From contig MU867084.1 in assembly GCA_033725935.1 (NCBI GenBank), positions 372,001-436,000 of the forward strand: a stretch of DNA of 64,000 nt, in the 5' to 3' direction. The position numbers and the translations under genes were made by a program. This document shows, piece after piece, positions 22,801-34,062 of this stretch. The notes under the pieces are model-generated. The model had not been told where the DNA came from, did not search any database, and saw only the letters and a program-made list of their open reading frames with translations. This DNA is from Cladorrhinum sp. PSN259. Lineage: Eukaryota > Ascomycota > Sordariomycetes > Sordariales > Podosporaceae. Position 1 is the stretch's first letter. Each line of letters begins with the position of its first letter.

Positions 22801-23824
22801 GATAGCGGACCAACTTTGAAGATCATGGCGATATCTACGTACCTCTAAAAACTAATCGTTATTATTGCTACTTACCAATCCACGAAGCGACTGCAACAGA
22901 CCCCTGCGCCAGACGAAACATTCAGGGTCACTACCAAGCCCACCCCAGTCAAAGCGTCTCTAACAGCTCTCGTCTCAACTTGTTCCTGTCTGCCGCCACT
23001 GTGCACCTGGCCGTCTGATAGCAGGCCCCATCGACGGCATCCAAAGAAGCTCAGAACCTGACACAGCTTGGGGTCCGCGAAACCGTTCCTACGTCTGATC
23101 TTCCAGGGAATCTCCTATTCGCTGCCCATCCACTCTCGCCGTGGGCACACCTCTCTGAAAGAGACAGAGTTCACGGCTCTGCTGTTTGCCGGAGCCGGGC
23201 ACCCCTGACGCCCTCTCCACACCCCTCCTGTTGGTCGTTTGTGTCTGTGGGTGGTGCGAAAAGAAGGTGTTACATCACATCCTTCTTTTTTCTGGCACTT
23301 GCGGCGCTGGGGCCGACTCTTATCACCTTCTTACCACCCACACCTCCGAACTGCTCTACTCCTTCTTCTTCCCCCCTCCCTTCCTCTCGTTGATTTTTCC
23401 TCACTTGGCGAGGTAAAAGAAAACTGAGGATCTCCTCACCGAGCGCGCCTCTCGTCCTTTTCCTGTCCTTCTTTTCTTACTTAGCTGCTGGATCAGAATC
23501 GCTCTTTTATTCCTTTTTGGTTTATACCAGGCTTCGAGTTCCATAAACCGAGCCTCCTTTTATTTCTATATTGTTATACCTATTTGGGTTTCTGGATAAC
23601 GTTGCACGACTTTGGAACAAAGGGTGTTATTAATATCTGGGACGAACGTCAAAAAGGAACTCGACGCTGGGCATCCTTTTGCGCCGCCGTTTCAACGTTT
23701 CTGCCCGAACCAACCATCCGAGTACCTCGAGTCGACGTCGCTACGGTCGCAGGTCGACATTCCTGAATCCGGGTTTTGTGTGTTTGTATATTGTTAGGCG
23801 GATAAAGAGGAATTAGTCGCCAAA
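19880..23824. other. long divergent intergenic region, myosin I / NoxA
   Basis: These 3.9 kb hold no gene I can support; the open frames are short and mutually overlapping. A (CTTTCT)n stretch lies at 22767-22788. The final 500 bp before the NoxA ATG are strongly pyrimidine-rich (about 23330-23480), consistent with a long 5' leader. The small frames just upstream of NoxA at 23584 and 23612 start with TTG, so I do not call them upstream ORFs. Confidence 0.55.
22767..22788. repeat. CTTTCT simple repeat
   Basis: About three and a half tandem copies of a TTTCTC hexamer lie in the upstream region of NoxA. It may be part of a CT-rich promoter element or neutral. Confidence 0.7.
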
Positions 23825-25751
23825 ATGGGTGGAATCGTCGAGTTGTTGAAGAAACAGCTTACGCCGTCCAAGATATTCTTCAATGTCTTGTTCTGGACGT
23901 TTCACTGGGGTATCTTTGCTTACGGATGGTACGTCTCTCGGTGATGGAGCGAGCTCGTTGGTAGTGAATGGAATGGCTAACAGTTGCGATTGCGTACAGG
24001 TGGAAACAAGCAGCTGATGCCCGTCTAGCGGGTCTCAACACACTGCAATACTCTGTGTGGCTGTCTCGCGGTGCAGGTCTTGTGCTGAGCGTGGATGGCA
24101 TGCTTATTCTGCTGCCTGTCTGCAGAACAATTATGCGGTTTATCAGGCCAAAGCTTAGGTTTATCCCACTCGATGAGAACATCTGGATGCACCGACAGCT
24201 CGCCTATTCTTTGCTCCTGTTCAGCATCATCCACACGGCGGCTCATTATGTCAAGTGAGTTTTATGTTTACTCGGTGGAAAAAGATGTAGCTCGCTAACC
24301 TGCTCATCATAGCTTCTACAATGTCGAAAAGACGCAGATTCGCCCAGTCACTGCTGTTCAGATTCACTACGTCCAGCCCGGCGGTGTTACTGGCCATGTG
24401 ATGCTTCTGTGCATGCTTCTGATGTACACTACCGCCCACCATCGCATCAGACAGCAATCCTTCGAGACTTTCTGGTACACCCATCATCTATTCATCCCGT
24501 TTTTCCTCGGTCTCTACACCCACACCGTTGGCTGCTTCGTGCGTGATACCCCGGCCTCGATTTCGCCATTCGCCGGCGACGAGTACTGGAAGCACTGCAT
24601 TGGTTACCTGGGCTGGAGATGGGAGCTCTGGACTGGTGGCTTCTACCTCCTTGAGCGTTTGTACCGCGAGATTCGTGCGATCCGTGAAACCAAGATCACT
24701 CGCGTTATTAAGCATCCCTATGGTGAGTAAACCCGCTTTGGATCTGACCGAAACAGCGAGAGATCAGAGACTAACAGTTTTACAGATGTCGTTGAACTTC
24801 AGTTCAACAAGCCATCTTTCAAGTACAAGGCTGGACAGTGGCTCTTCCTCCAGGTTCCTTCGGTCTCCAAGTACCAATGGCATCCCTTTACCATCACCTC
24901 TTGCCCCCAGGATCCCTACGTCTCGGTTCACATCAGACAGGTCGGTGATTTCACCAGGGCTCTCGGTGACGCCGTCGGTGCCGGTGGCGCCCAAAGCAAG
25001 CTCTACGAAGGCGTCGATCCCATGGGCATGTACGAGGTCGCCCTTCAGAACGGTCAAGCCATGCCCGCTCTCCGCATCGATGGCCCCTACGGTGCTCCCG
25101 CCGAAGACGTCTTCGAGAACGAAATTGCTGTTCTGATCGGAACTGGTATCGGTGTCACACCGTGGGCCTCGATTCTCAAGAATATCTGGCATCTCCGCAA
25201 CGGCCCCAACCCTCCCAGCCGTCTCCGCCGTGTCGAGTTCATCTGGGTCTGCAAGGACACCAGTTCTTTCGAGTGGTTCCAGACTCTGCTTTTGTCTCTG
25301 GAGGAGCAATCCAGCAACGCAGCCCGCATCCCCGGGTCCGGCGGCGTTGAGTTCCTCAAGATCCACACCTACCTCACTCAGAAGCTCGACATGGACATGA
25401 CCCAGAACATTGTGCTCAACAGCGTGGGTGCCGACATCGACCCCCTTACCGAGCTCAAGGCCCGCACCAACTTTGGCCGTCCCAACTTTGCCAAGATGTT
25501 CACCAGCATGCGCGATGGCATCATCGATCGGACTTACCTCAATGGTCTCGAGGGCAACATGAAGACGACCGTCGGTGTATACTTTTGCGGTCCTTCAGCA
25601 GCTGGTAAGTTTTTTTTCATTCTCAACATTATTATAATGAATGAACTGCAAAACTGACATGTATAATCGTGTAGCTCGTGACATCAAGAAGGCGGCCAAG
25701 GCGGCAAACACCCGCGAAGTCAACTTCCGCTTCTGGAAGGAACATTTCTAA
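23825..25751 (+). CDS. noxA: NADPH oxidase NoxA (Nox1)
   Basis: Five exons: 23825-23928, 24000-24254, 24313-24722, 24786-25604, 25675-25751, giving 554 residues. The enzyme passes electrons from NADPH through FAD and two haems to oxygen, making superoxide across a membrane. In fungi NoxA is needed for sexual development and, in pathogens, infection structures. The six-helix membrane domain carries the haem-binding histidines in WMHRQLAYSLLLFSIIHTA and FWYTHHLFIPFFLGLYTHT. The FAD site is HPFTITSCP. NADPH-binding blocks are GTGIGVTPWASIL, FIWVCKD and VYFCGPSA, and the chain ends in EHF as usual. There is no EF-hand (which excludes NoxC) and no N-terminal extension (which argues against NoxB). 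It likely works with a NoxR-type regulator and Rac, neither in this window. Confidence 0.97.
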
Positions 25752-26317
25752 TCTTCTGTTGTGTGTGTACAACCAACCCATTTATATAATTTTTTTTACG
25801 GTACAAAAAACTGCGTAACAGCAAAACTCGGCCAGTCTCGTGATGTACATGTTGTGAATGGATGCCGAGGGAAAGAAAAAAAAATCAATGATGGAAAATT
25901 GGGTTGGGGAAGGGTTGTTGTTACTGTTGTTGTTTCATGGGATGAATGCATTATAGCAGGCGACTTGTTGTTTTTTTGTTATTATTATTTCTAACGGGGC
26001 AAATGGGGGGTGTTGTTCTCTATCTACAACAATTCTTTGTTTTTATATCACTACATATTATACCACGATCATCACCACCGCCAACTTGGAGGGTTTTCTC
26101 TTGCACTGCGTTTTTTTTTTCTCCCCAACCTACTGTACAATACTGGTTTTAGTTGGATATGTATACGCGATTCATCCCATCCCATCCCATTCCTAGAATC
26201 TTTTTGTATCATGTTTTTATTTGTAAAGTTGCACTTTTTCAAGTTAGATGGCAGCTGCTCCGAGATTGGGGTTATGTACAGTACCTAGGTTCGGCAAAGA
26301 CAGCCGAGCGACAAGGG

Positions 26318-26342
26318 GAAAGAAAGAAAGAAAGAAAGAAAG
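26318..26342. repeat. GAAA microsatellite
   Basis: About six tandem GAAA units, followed directly by a G-rich stretch. Confidence 0.9.
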
Positions 26343-26656
26343 GGGGAGGTGGGGTGTTCTCGGATGACAACATTAAAAAAAAACAAGCATAAAAAAGTTT
26401 AAAGTGGAATGGTATGTAGGCTAATCACATTTTCTGATATGCTTTGGGTCGATAATAATCTGCGACATGAGATGTCTGAGGATGGGTGACCCCACGCGCT
26501 TAAATCGGGGGAGGGGGGTGGGTGTGAGACTACTAATAAGGGGTGGGAAGCTGAGTGCTTGATGGAACCGGAGAGGTGGATGGCCGATAAGGTGTTGACG
26601 TGGGCGTGTAATTTATTTTTACCGTGGGTAACATCCCTGGTTTTAGGGAATTTTTT

Positions 26657-26672
26657 GTTTGTTTGTTTGTTT
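26657..26672. repeat. GTTT microsatellite
   Basis: Four tandem GTTT units in the 3' flank of the 1100-residue gene. Confidence 0.85.
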
Positions 26673-26917
26673 GTCTGTTTGACTTGAAAGGAGTTTGCAA
26701 GCTCCTAAAGGTTGCTGCCAACCACATACACACATATCGCGGAAAGAGAGTCAGTAGTTATTGGAAAGACAATTACGGAATAGGTTTGACATAGAACCTA
26801 AATAAATAACCCAGAGAGAATTTCCCGAATTTAAACAAAATAATGAAATGATGAACAAAACACACATTAGCAACAATAACAACAACAAACAACAACAGCA
26901 GTAACAGCCAGCCCCCT

Positions 26918-29900
26918 TCAAGCCGGCACAGGCACCTCAAATCCCCACACAGGAGCTGCCCTCCGAATCGAAGGATAAGGAATCTCAATATTGAGCGCCT
27001 TCCTTTTCCACACAAAGACAAGCTCACCATAAATCACACGAGCGAGATTCGAAATCGAGTCCCAGCTGAGCTCCGGGTACTGCAGTCCCGCAGCCTCCCA
27101 CGGTTTTCCTCCAAAGGACATGGTCGTAGCTGCCGGCTCGGGCCAGTACACAAACCTGGGAGCATAATAGTCGAACCGGGGTAGCCTCCAACCGCCGGGG
27201 GAGAACTGCAGACCGGAGGCGGGACCCGATAGCTGCGCGCCGACCAGACGGGCGAGGAGGTTGCGCAGAGCATAGATGAACCAAAAGGACAGTTTCGCGA
27301 TGGTGACGATGAGCTGGAGGAGGAAAGAGATGCCATTGAGCACCAGCGCGGCGCTGCAGAGGATGATGCCCTGGCCCAGGTTCCAGAACAGGCGTTCCAG
27401 CCAGTTTAGGAATCTGTCGAGCCAGGGGAAGATTCTCTGCGTTGCCAGGTGTACGAGCAGGAGAGTGAGGAAGAAAGTTGCCAGCCAGAGGAGAGGCTTG
27501 AACCAGGCCCAGTTGCGGGAGAGGCGCTTCTTCTTGATCCAGGTGTCCAGGGTCGGTATCGATTCCTCCTGCTCACGGGTCGAGTCAGACATGCCCGCGT
27601 AGTAGATGACCTGTGACTTGGCGAGCCTGACGATGGTCTCGCCCTCTCGGGATACTTTAGTCTCGGGGTCGAGGGGGCCGAGGGGAGAGTACCGCTGCAG
27701 CATGGGCCAGAGGACCAGCTGGACCTTTGCGAGGCGGGAGGTGGACGTGGGCGGTTCCGGCCACACGATGGCATCCATGCTCGTGTCTCTCTCCGGGAAG
27801 AACCATCTCAGCGGCCACCACTTGAATGCCCACCTGCCGTACCATCTGAAGAAGAACCACTTGAAGATGGCTCCGACGATGGATTTCAGCCACGCCCAGG
27901 TCCAGCGCCTTGGCGGACGTTTGGCTAGCATTGCGGCCTGCGCGGCGGCATCGTCTGCCGCCCTCTGCCTTTCGTCCGCCATCTTCACGAGCCTGGCGGC
28001 TGCAATCTTTTCTGCCCTCCCGAGTTCTTGTTTTCTCTCTTTCACCTGGTCCTTTAACTTGCTGATCGTCCGCGTAGCCCTTGTGCGAGCCTCATCGTCG
28101 GCAGCCCTTGCCAGGTTACGCTTTTCGTCTTCTAGTGCTTGTTCTGCATCTCGCAGATCAGCTTTTCGTCGGGCGAGCTGTCTTTCCTCGGGGACCCTGA
28201 TTGCTTTGATTGCCCTGTCTTCAACGGCTTTGGCTCTTTCGAATGCCGCACCCGCGTTGACCCTCGCGGTGAGTGCTTCCTCGACCGCGTCGCTGAGCGC
28301 TTGAGCAGAGGTGCGTCTGGGAGCTCTAGCGTGGGGTCCGGCAGGGGCTGCATCGTCGTTGCTCGAAGAATCAGCTGCTGCAGCCTGAGCACTGCGGCGA
28401 GGGCGATTTTCGGGTTGGACGCCTTCCCTGAGGACTCTCGATCTTCGCCTGCGCGTCCCCTCTTCTCTCCCATCTTCCGCAGCCTCTAAAGCAGCCTGCG
28501 TCCTGTCAACTTCATCCTGTGCTGCTTTCGTGGCCTTTATCAAGTTCGCAATGTTTTCAGGAACGGCGAGAGAGGACTGGCGTCGTGCCCTCCGAGCTTG
28601 CTTGATTCTTTCTTTCGTGTCGTCTTGCTGTTTCTTGAGATCCTCTGCCTTCTTAACAGCGGCTTCGTAGTCTCTCCTGGCTTGCGCGTCAGCATTTCTC
28701 GCCTTCAACTTGGAAATGTCCCAAGGGCCGTCGTCGTAGTGTGCTTGGTCGAGGTCCCAGCTTTGGCCGAGGAAGGGGGAGGAGAAGCGGAAGATGTCGT
28801 GCGACCACGCGACGCCGATTGAGAAGTATCCTGCTTCAGCTACAATGGCGTGGATATCTTGGTGCATAGTGCGGATGGAAGTCGTGTTGCTTTCCGGGAA
28901 GTGCTTATCCAAGACCTGCACCAGGGGCATAAACATGGCCGTGATCCGCACGCTGAGATCGTCGACCGAGGCCCAAAAGTAAGGGGTCAGCGTCTTATTT
29001 CTCAGCGTGGCCCGCACGGTACGAGTGCGGAGGTCGGTACGTTTGTATCCTATTTCATGGTGGCTGTGTGTCAGTATACTGTACCCAAAGACTCAGGGGA
29101 AAATAAACCAAAGAAAAAACCCACCATCCAACCCAAGCAGCGATTGATCCTGGGAAGAGAGCATAAGGAACTGATCCTTCCTGCCTCCAAACAACAGCTC
29201 ATCCCAAATGAACGTCTCCAAAACCTTGGCGAAAATAGCAATGACCAAGCACCGGCGAAAGGTGCTCAAAGTCAACAGCGTATCCCACTGTCCGTTGAAG
29301 TTATCCTGCCTCGCCACCTTCTTGGCATACCACAGAAATTCCTTGGGAAGATCCTCCAGCCAGACGTACTCGCCGTGGTACGAATCTGTATCCATGTCCC
29401 CGAGATCAAAGTACTTTCTCGCAAAACTCTCGACCCTCAGGAACAAGTGCGTGTAGCACATGGAGAACCACGCATCCTCGTCCTCTTCCGACGGCCACGT
29501 TTTCGGGAACGACAACCTGGGTGGCAACCACCCATTGTCCTCCCCTAGCTCAACCGCGAGACTTTTTCTCTTGATGGCGTACCCGCGCCTGCTGGTCCAG
29601 CTGGTAAAACCGATACTCTGCATAAAGGCAAGGGGCTCCCATGCCCAGGGCTTGTACCAAGGAGCCTTGGGCTTCGGGTTATTGGGATCTTTTCGATAAA
29701 TCACTTTGATCTTTGAATTGAATCCGCTCGGCCCGGGACCCGCTGGCTGTGCAGCACCCGCAGTTCCTGTTGTAGGCTTCGGAGGAATCTCATCCATAAT
29801 CACCACCTCCTCCTCAACCTTGGGACAAATCAACGCCTCGTCAATGCCCAGCCTCTCAATAACCTGAATATGCCTATCCCCCAGACCCCACCCGTCGTAG

Positions 29901-30295
29901 ACCTTGCTCCATTCACCCTTTATGACCCTGTTCTCACCCGTAAGGAGATCAGGTTTGATCCTTTCCTCCAGGAGGGCAAACCGCTTGGCGAACTTGAGTC
30001 TGTCGGGGACGACCACGTCGTGCGGAATGGAGAGCTCGGCGTCTTCGGGCAGGCGGTCCATGTGGTCCCCTTCGTCTTCGTCGTAGTCGGGGTCGGGGGT
30101 GCGTTTGAAGTCGTCGTCGTAGTCGTCGTCGTCTTGTTGGACGGCGTCTGCTGCTGCTCCTCCGGCTGTTGCGCCATCTGTCGCTTGGCCCATGTATGCG
30201 TTGATGGCGAAGGGATCACTACTTCTACGCGGGCGGGCGCGACGCTGGGGGGTGTCGCCCCCGCGAAGGTAGGGGTTGAAGCTTTGGGCTGGCAT
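26918..30295 (-). CDS. unrecognised 1100-residue coiled-coil and membrane protein
   Basis: Two exons, 29125-30295 and 26918-29049, with a 75-nt intron (GTGGGT donor) that restores the frame exactly. The start is the ATG at 30295; the frame opens further upstream but without an ATG. I do not recognise the family. Residues 1-90 are low-complexity and include a very acidic Asp-rich stretch. Residues 90-500 look globular, rich in Trp, Tyr and Arg. Residues 502-767 are an Ala/Arg/Glu/Lys-rich coiled coil. Residues 771-811 form a striking segment with nine tryptophans among Phe, Arg and Lys. About 890-990 hold two to four hydrophobic segments (LLWLATFFLTLLLVHLA and SAALVLNGISFLLQLIVTIA are the clearest), so a membrane protein is likely. 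No catalytic motif is seen. It lies between NoxA and Rsc4. Confidence 0.85.
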
Positions 30296-31415
30296 TGTGA
30301 ATGATGGGAGTTTGACTTTTGAGAGGGTGCTTAGCAACTTTGTGGTGCGATGATGGCTATCTGTTTCTCCGTCACTCTAAAGTTTTTTCTCGTCCCATTG
30401 AAGCCTTTTCTCAGTTTGAGCTCCTCCTAATGTTGGGAGATTCTCGATCTTTCTTAGCCGTACCACCCGTCCAAAGTGACAATGGCGAAGAGGAAGCGGT
30501 AAATTACCCAACAAGATTCCGACAAGGATGATTTCGGGTAGGAAGGTGGGCGGCAGCTCGTGAGGGTCCTCATTGTAACTCATCATCAAACAAAAAGACT
30601 AGGAAATGATTATTAGTACGCTGCACCCTTGCCTTCCCGGCATCCTCAAAGGAATTGGCAGTCCAGACAAGCCATCCTTCGTCGAAAACGGCTGTGCAAA
30701 CAATTAAAGGGCACAAAGAAGAGCTTGACGGAGAGGGCAAAGCAGTTGGTCCTATTGTAGCATAAAGCGGATCTGACCGGAGTTGGGAATTTGGTCGACC
30801 AAACGGGATACTAACAAACGGGACACAGGCCTTTGTTGAAGGAGAATTCCACGAGTGTCAACATTCCAGCCACACCGCAACTGCGTTCGGCCAAACATGT
30901 AGCTTTATCTGCGACAAGTTATGTCAGCCAAAGAAACTGAATTACAGCAAAGTAAATAACTACCCAGATGGCGTAAAATGTGTCCCAGATTTCTCCCAAG
31001 TAAATAGAACTTGCTATTGCTGGCGCCCTTGACATCTGCCCACATCAAATGTACCAAACAACACCCGACAAAATACTATTATGTTGTTTCGCTTTCTTTT
31101 ATGCTCCACTCCTGTGATGTTACAAAGATACAACGTAACCAATTAACAATCCCCAAAGCAAATCCTTTTCAATGGCCAGTCTGATGCCAAACTAGGCCTT
31201 GTTCACCATAACCCTCCCACCCACCAGAAAACTCCATAAACAGCACGTATAACATGACCAATCCCGCCTATCCCAAATCCCAATCATAACGTTCTTCTCT
31301 CCTGTGAACTGAATCCGACCATACCACCCCTGGCCCTATTCTGAATAATGTCGATTACAAAGGACACCCAACTTTTCCTTTATGCCACTTAAACCCCCGA
31401 CTCTAAGATCTACCT
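30296..31415. other. intergenic, no gene seen
   Basis: This holds the promoter of the 1100-residue gene and the 3' flank of Rsc4 (both minus strand). There are no long open frames and no recognisable element. Confidence 0.6.
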
Positions 31416-34062
31416 CTAATAAACCCTGGTTAAGTTGGCGTTGATGGTTAATTTCTCCACTTCAGAGTCAGCGCCATTTGCCAGTTTCTCCCCTTTCGGC
31501 AGGGAAGCAACAACCGTAATGGCAATGATGTTGGTCGCGAGAGAAAGGTTCAGGTCAAACACCATGGCATCACGGGGCAAGGGATCGTCCGGGATGGGGA
31601 GTGGAGTGGCGCGATGAACCAACATGCCGTTAAGGTGAACGTAAAACTTGTGCTGACGACCCTGCTGCTCTAATTGAGGGTTTAGTCGAGGAATAAGCTG
31701 TAGGCGACTGTGATTGCCGGGAATCTGCAGAGTGATGTTTTGTTGGGCTTCCTTGGGACTCGCTTGAATTTCAACCCTAAATCTGCGTTCCATGGGAATT
31801 GTTGGATGAGTTCGAACCAGCACAAGTGGAAGAAGCGAATCGTCAACGGCTGTGAAACATGTTAGCACTCGCGGTTGAACAGAATTTGGCAAAAACAAAA
31901 TCTAGCTTACTTCTACCGGGCGCACGGTACTTGTTGTCCCACAGAGGAGGCGGTGGTGGTGGTGCAGCAACGACAGTGAGAGGCTGTTGATATCCGTTTT
32001 GGATTGGGGTCGCGGAACTATTTTGGAGGCCATTTGCAGGGGCTGGACCTCCGTTCATCAAATGAACTGGAGCATTGCCATTCTGTCGAGGCGGGATGCC
32101 TAGTGATGACTGCGCACCAGCGAGAGGCTGAGGCCCAGAAACCGAAGGACTTGGCGGGAGTACAGACCCAGACACGCTCCGAGCCTTGTCGAGTTGGAAA
32201 CTAGCCGTAGTGGTAGGAGCCTTGACATCCAGGCCTTCACCAGGTTGGTTTGCAGATGGCGCTGGTGAACCCGATGCGCTTCCCCTACCAACATGGATCG
32301 TGATCTTCTTGGTCGTCGGGCCGGGAGTTGGAGTATCATGTGCGACCTTGAGTTTGATCTTGGGCGCTTGAGGAGGCTCCTGAACAACAGCCTTTGCCTC
32401 AGCCAGTTCATCATAGAAAGATTTCTATTCCACCAACATTAGCGTCTGCTCATCCGGTACCCTTGTGAAGCATTCTCACCTTCAGCTCTGTCGCCAGAGT
32501 ATGAATCTCACTACCATCTTCATTAAAAAAGTGGGCGTTGAACCAAAGAAGACTGGTCTTGTCCTCAAATGCTGCCCAGCTCTTGAACTCACTCACGCCT
32601 GTCGCAGGCTTCCGGCCTTGAATCCCTTTGACTTTCTTCTGAAGTCCTTTCAGAGATAAAGGGTCGTGAATCACAGCAAAGTACTCCGTGAGGGTTCGAG
32701 CCGGAAGATGAAGAAAATCAATGTAATAACTGCCCCTACGTGGATCTTGTTAGCACCCCACATTATTGCTTGAATGTCCACGGCTACTTACCTTGGACCT
32801 GGTTTACGAATAAGCTCCTCGACGATTTTCTCCTGGGCTTGCTGGAAAGATAGTCCCTTGTATGGAACACCATCATATTCGTGGTCAGCCTTCACTCTCC
32901 CATTCCTCTCAACCCTTCGAGCTCTTGCAGGTGTACCCCTTGACGGTCTGCCGGGCCCTCTGCGCTTGAGGATAATCTTTCGTGGGTTTTCATCTTCTGC
33001 ATCCTCGTCGTCCTCGTCTTCATCCTCTTCCTCATCCTCTCCATTGTTGTTCTCAACCTTCTCACCCTGAGCATCCTCATCCTCACCTTCGGCATCGTCT
33101 TCGCCTTCGGCATCATCTTCCACTTTGGCTCCCGCAACTTCATGTCCGTTGCCGGTAAATCGCTCGAGATCGGTATCTGGTTCGTCGGGGATTGGCGCAG
33201 CAACGGCGCTGTAACCAGACACCAATTTGTATGCAGGGTTCGTCTTTGTCATATAATTGCTGAGAGCTTTCCGGACACGCTCGGCATCCTCGAATACCTG
33301 TGAATGCTTTGGGTAGAACTCCTTTGCATTGGTAACCATGCGCTTGAAATAGCTCTCGAGCTCAGACATGTTGGCAAAGTCCTGGTTGTGAAGCTTGTGC
33401 TCAATTTTGGACAGGGAGATTGGCATCTTGATGCGATCATAGTATTCCTTGTTCTTCTCTCGAGGGATGAGGTTCTCGAAGTAACTAGCAACGAGACGTC
33501 CACTGATGAGGTTGGTCGTTAGCATGCACACGTGGCTGCGCTATATCATTGATTGCTCCTTCACTCTCGGGCAGCTCACCTCTTGTCTTTCGTTCTACGA
33601 ATTGTCTCGAGGAAATGCAGACCGTACGCTGTTGTGGATTCGGGGCTCTCGCCTTTCATGAGGTCGTAATCTGTAAAGGGCTATTATTTCCATGATTAGC
33701 TATGTGTGTGTGCGAGTGCGCAAGCTTGCATGTGTTTGGAGTTGCTAGTAAACAAATGGAGAAAATGGTTCATTGGAGGGGGTCATTCATTCGGTTCATT
33801 TGATGGGTAGGTATGGAGGTAGGGGTGGGTGCCATGAAAGACTGAAAGATTGGTGCGCAATCGACTTTGCGTCCATCAATCCATTCATCCATCCGCATCC
33901 GCATCCACATCTGTGGTGGTGTCTCCGCCATGTTTGTGCGCATTGTCTGAATGGTCGAGCAAGAGATGGCAAACCTACCCCTGGGGCTTTGCGTCTCTTC
34001 ACGGCTCGGTCGTCGTTGTCAGCGACGCCAGCTGAGCTTCCCGCCTTGCGCTTGTTATCCAT
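31416..34062 (-). CDS. rsc4: RSC chromatin-remodelling subunit Rsc4 (double bromodomain)
   Basis: Six exons on the minus strand: 33979-34062, 33580-33680, 32792-33502, 32480-32735, 31911-32424, 31416-31849, giving 699 residues. The first intron is 298 nt with a GCTAATC branch site. Rsc4 is a subunit of the RSC nucleosome remodeller that reads acetylated histone H3. Bromodomain 1 spans about 35-145 (STTAYGLHFLETIRRTKDK, YYDRIKMPISLSKIEHKL). A long acidic Glu/Asp linker follows, then basic sequence with RRGPGRPSRG, an AT-hook-like motif. Bromodomain 2 spans about 300-395 (YYIDFLHLPARTLTEYFAVI, SLLWFNAHFFNEDGSEI). A Pro/Gln-rich linker leads to a conserved C-terminal domain (LLPLVLVRTHP to LTRVY). 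The acetyl-lysine-binding Asn is present in bromodomain 2 but is Tyr-125 in bromodomain 1. Yeast Rsc4 is similar in size (about 625). Confidence 0.9.

Larger units (their letters stand above)
25752..26917. other. convergent intergenic with simple repeats
   Basis: This spacer lies between the ends of NoxA (+) and the 1100-residue gene (-). It is T-rich on the plus strand and includes (CCCAT)n at about 26174-26190, a GAAA repeat and a GTTT repeat. I see no gene. Confidence 0.6.

Noticed and set aside
23584..23797. Upstream ORFs in the NoxA leader
   Set aside because: The frames at 23584 and 23612 start with TTG, not ATG, so there is no sequence support for translational control through them.
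27606..28304. 232-codon plus-strand open frame
   Set aside because: It is antisense to the Ala/Arg-rich coiled coil of the 1100-residue protein; Ala/Ser-rich antisense frames are a normal by-product of such coding sequence.
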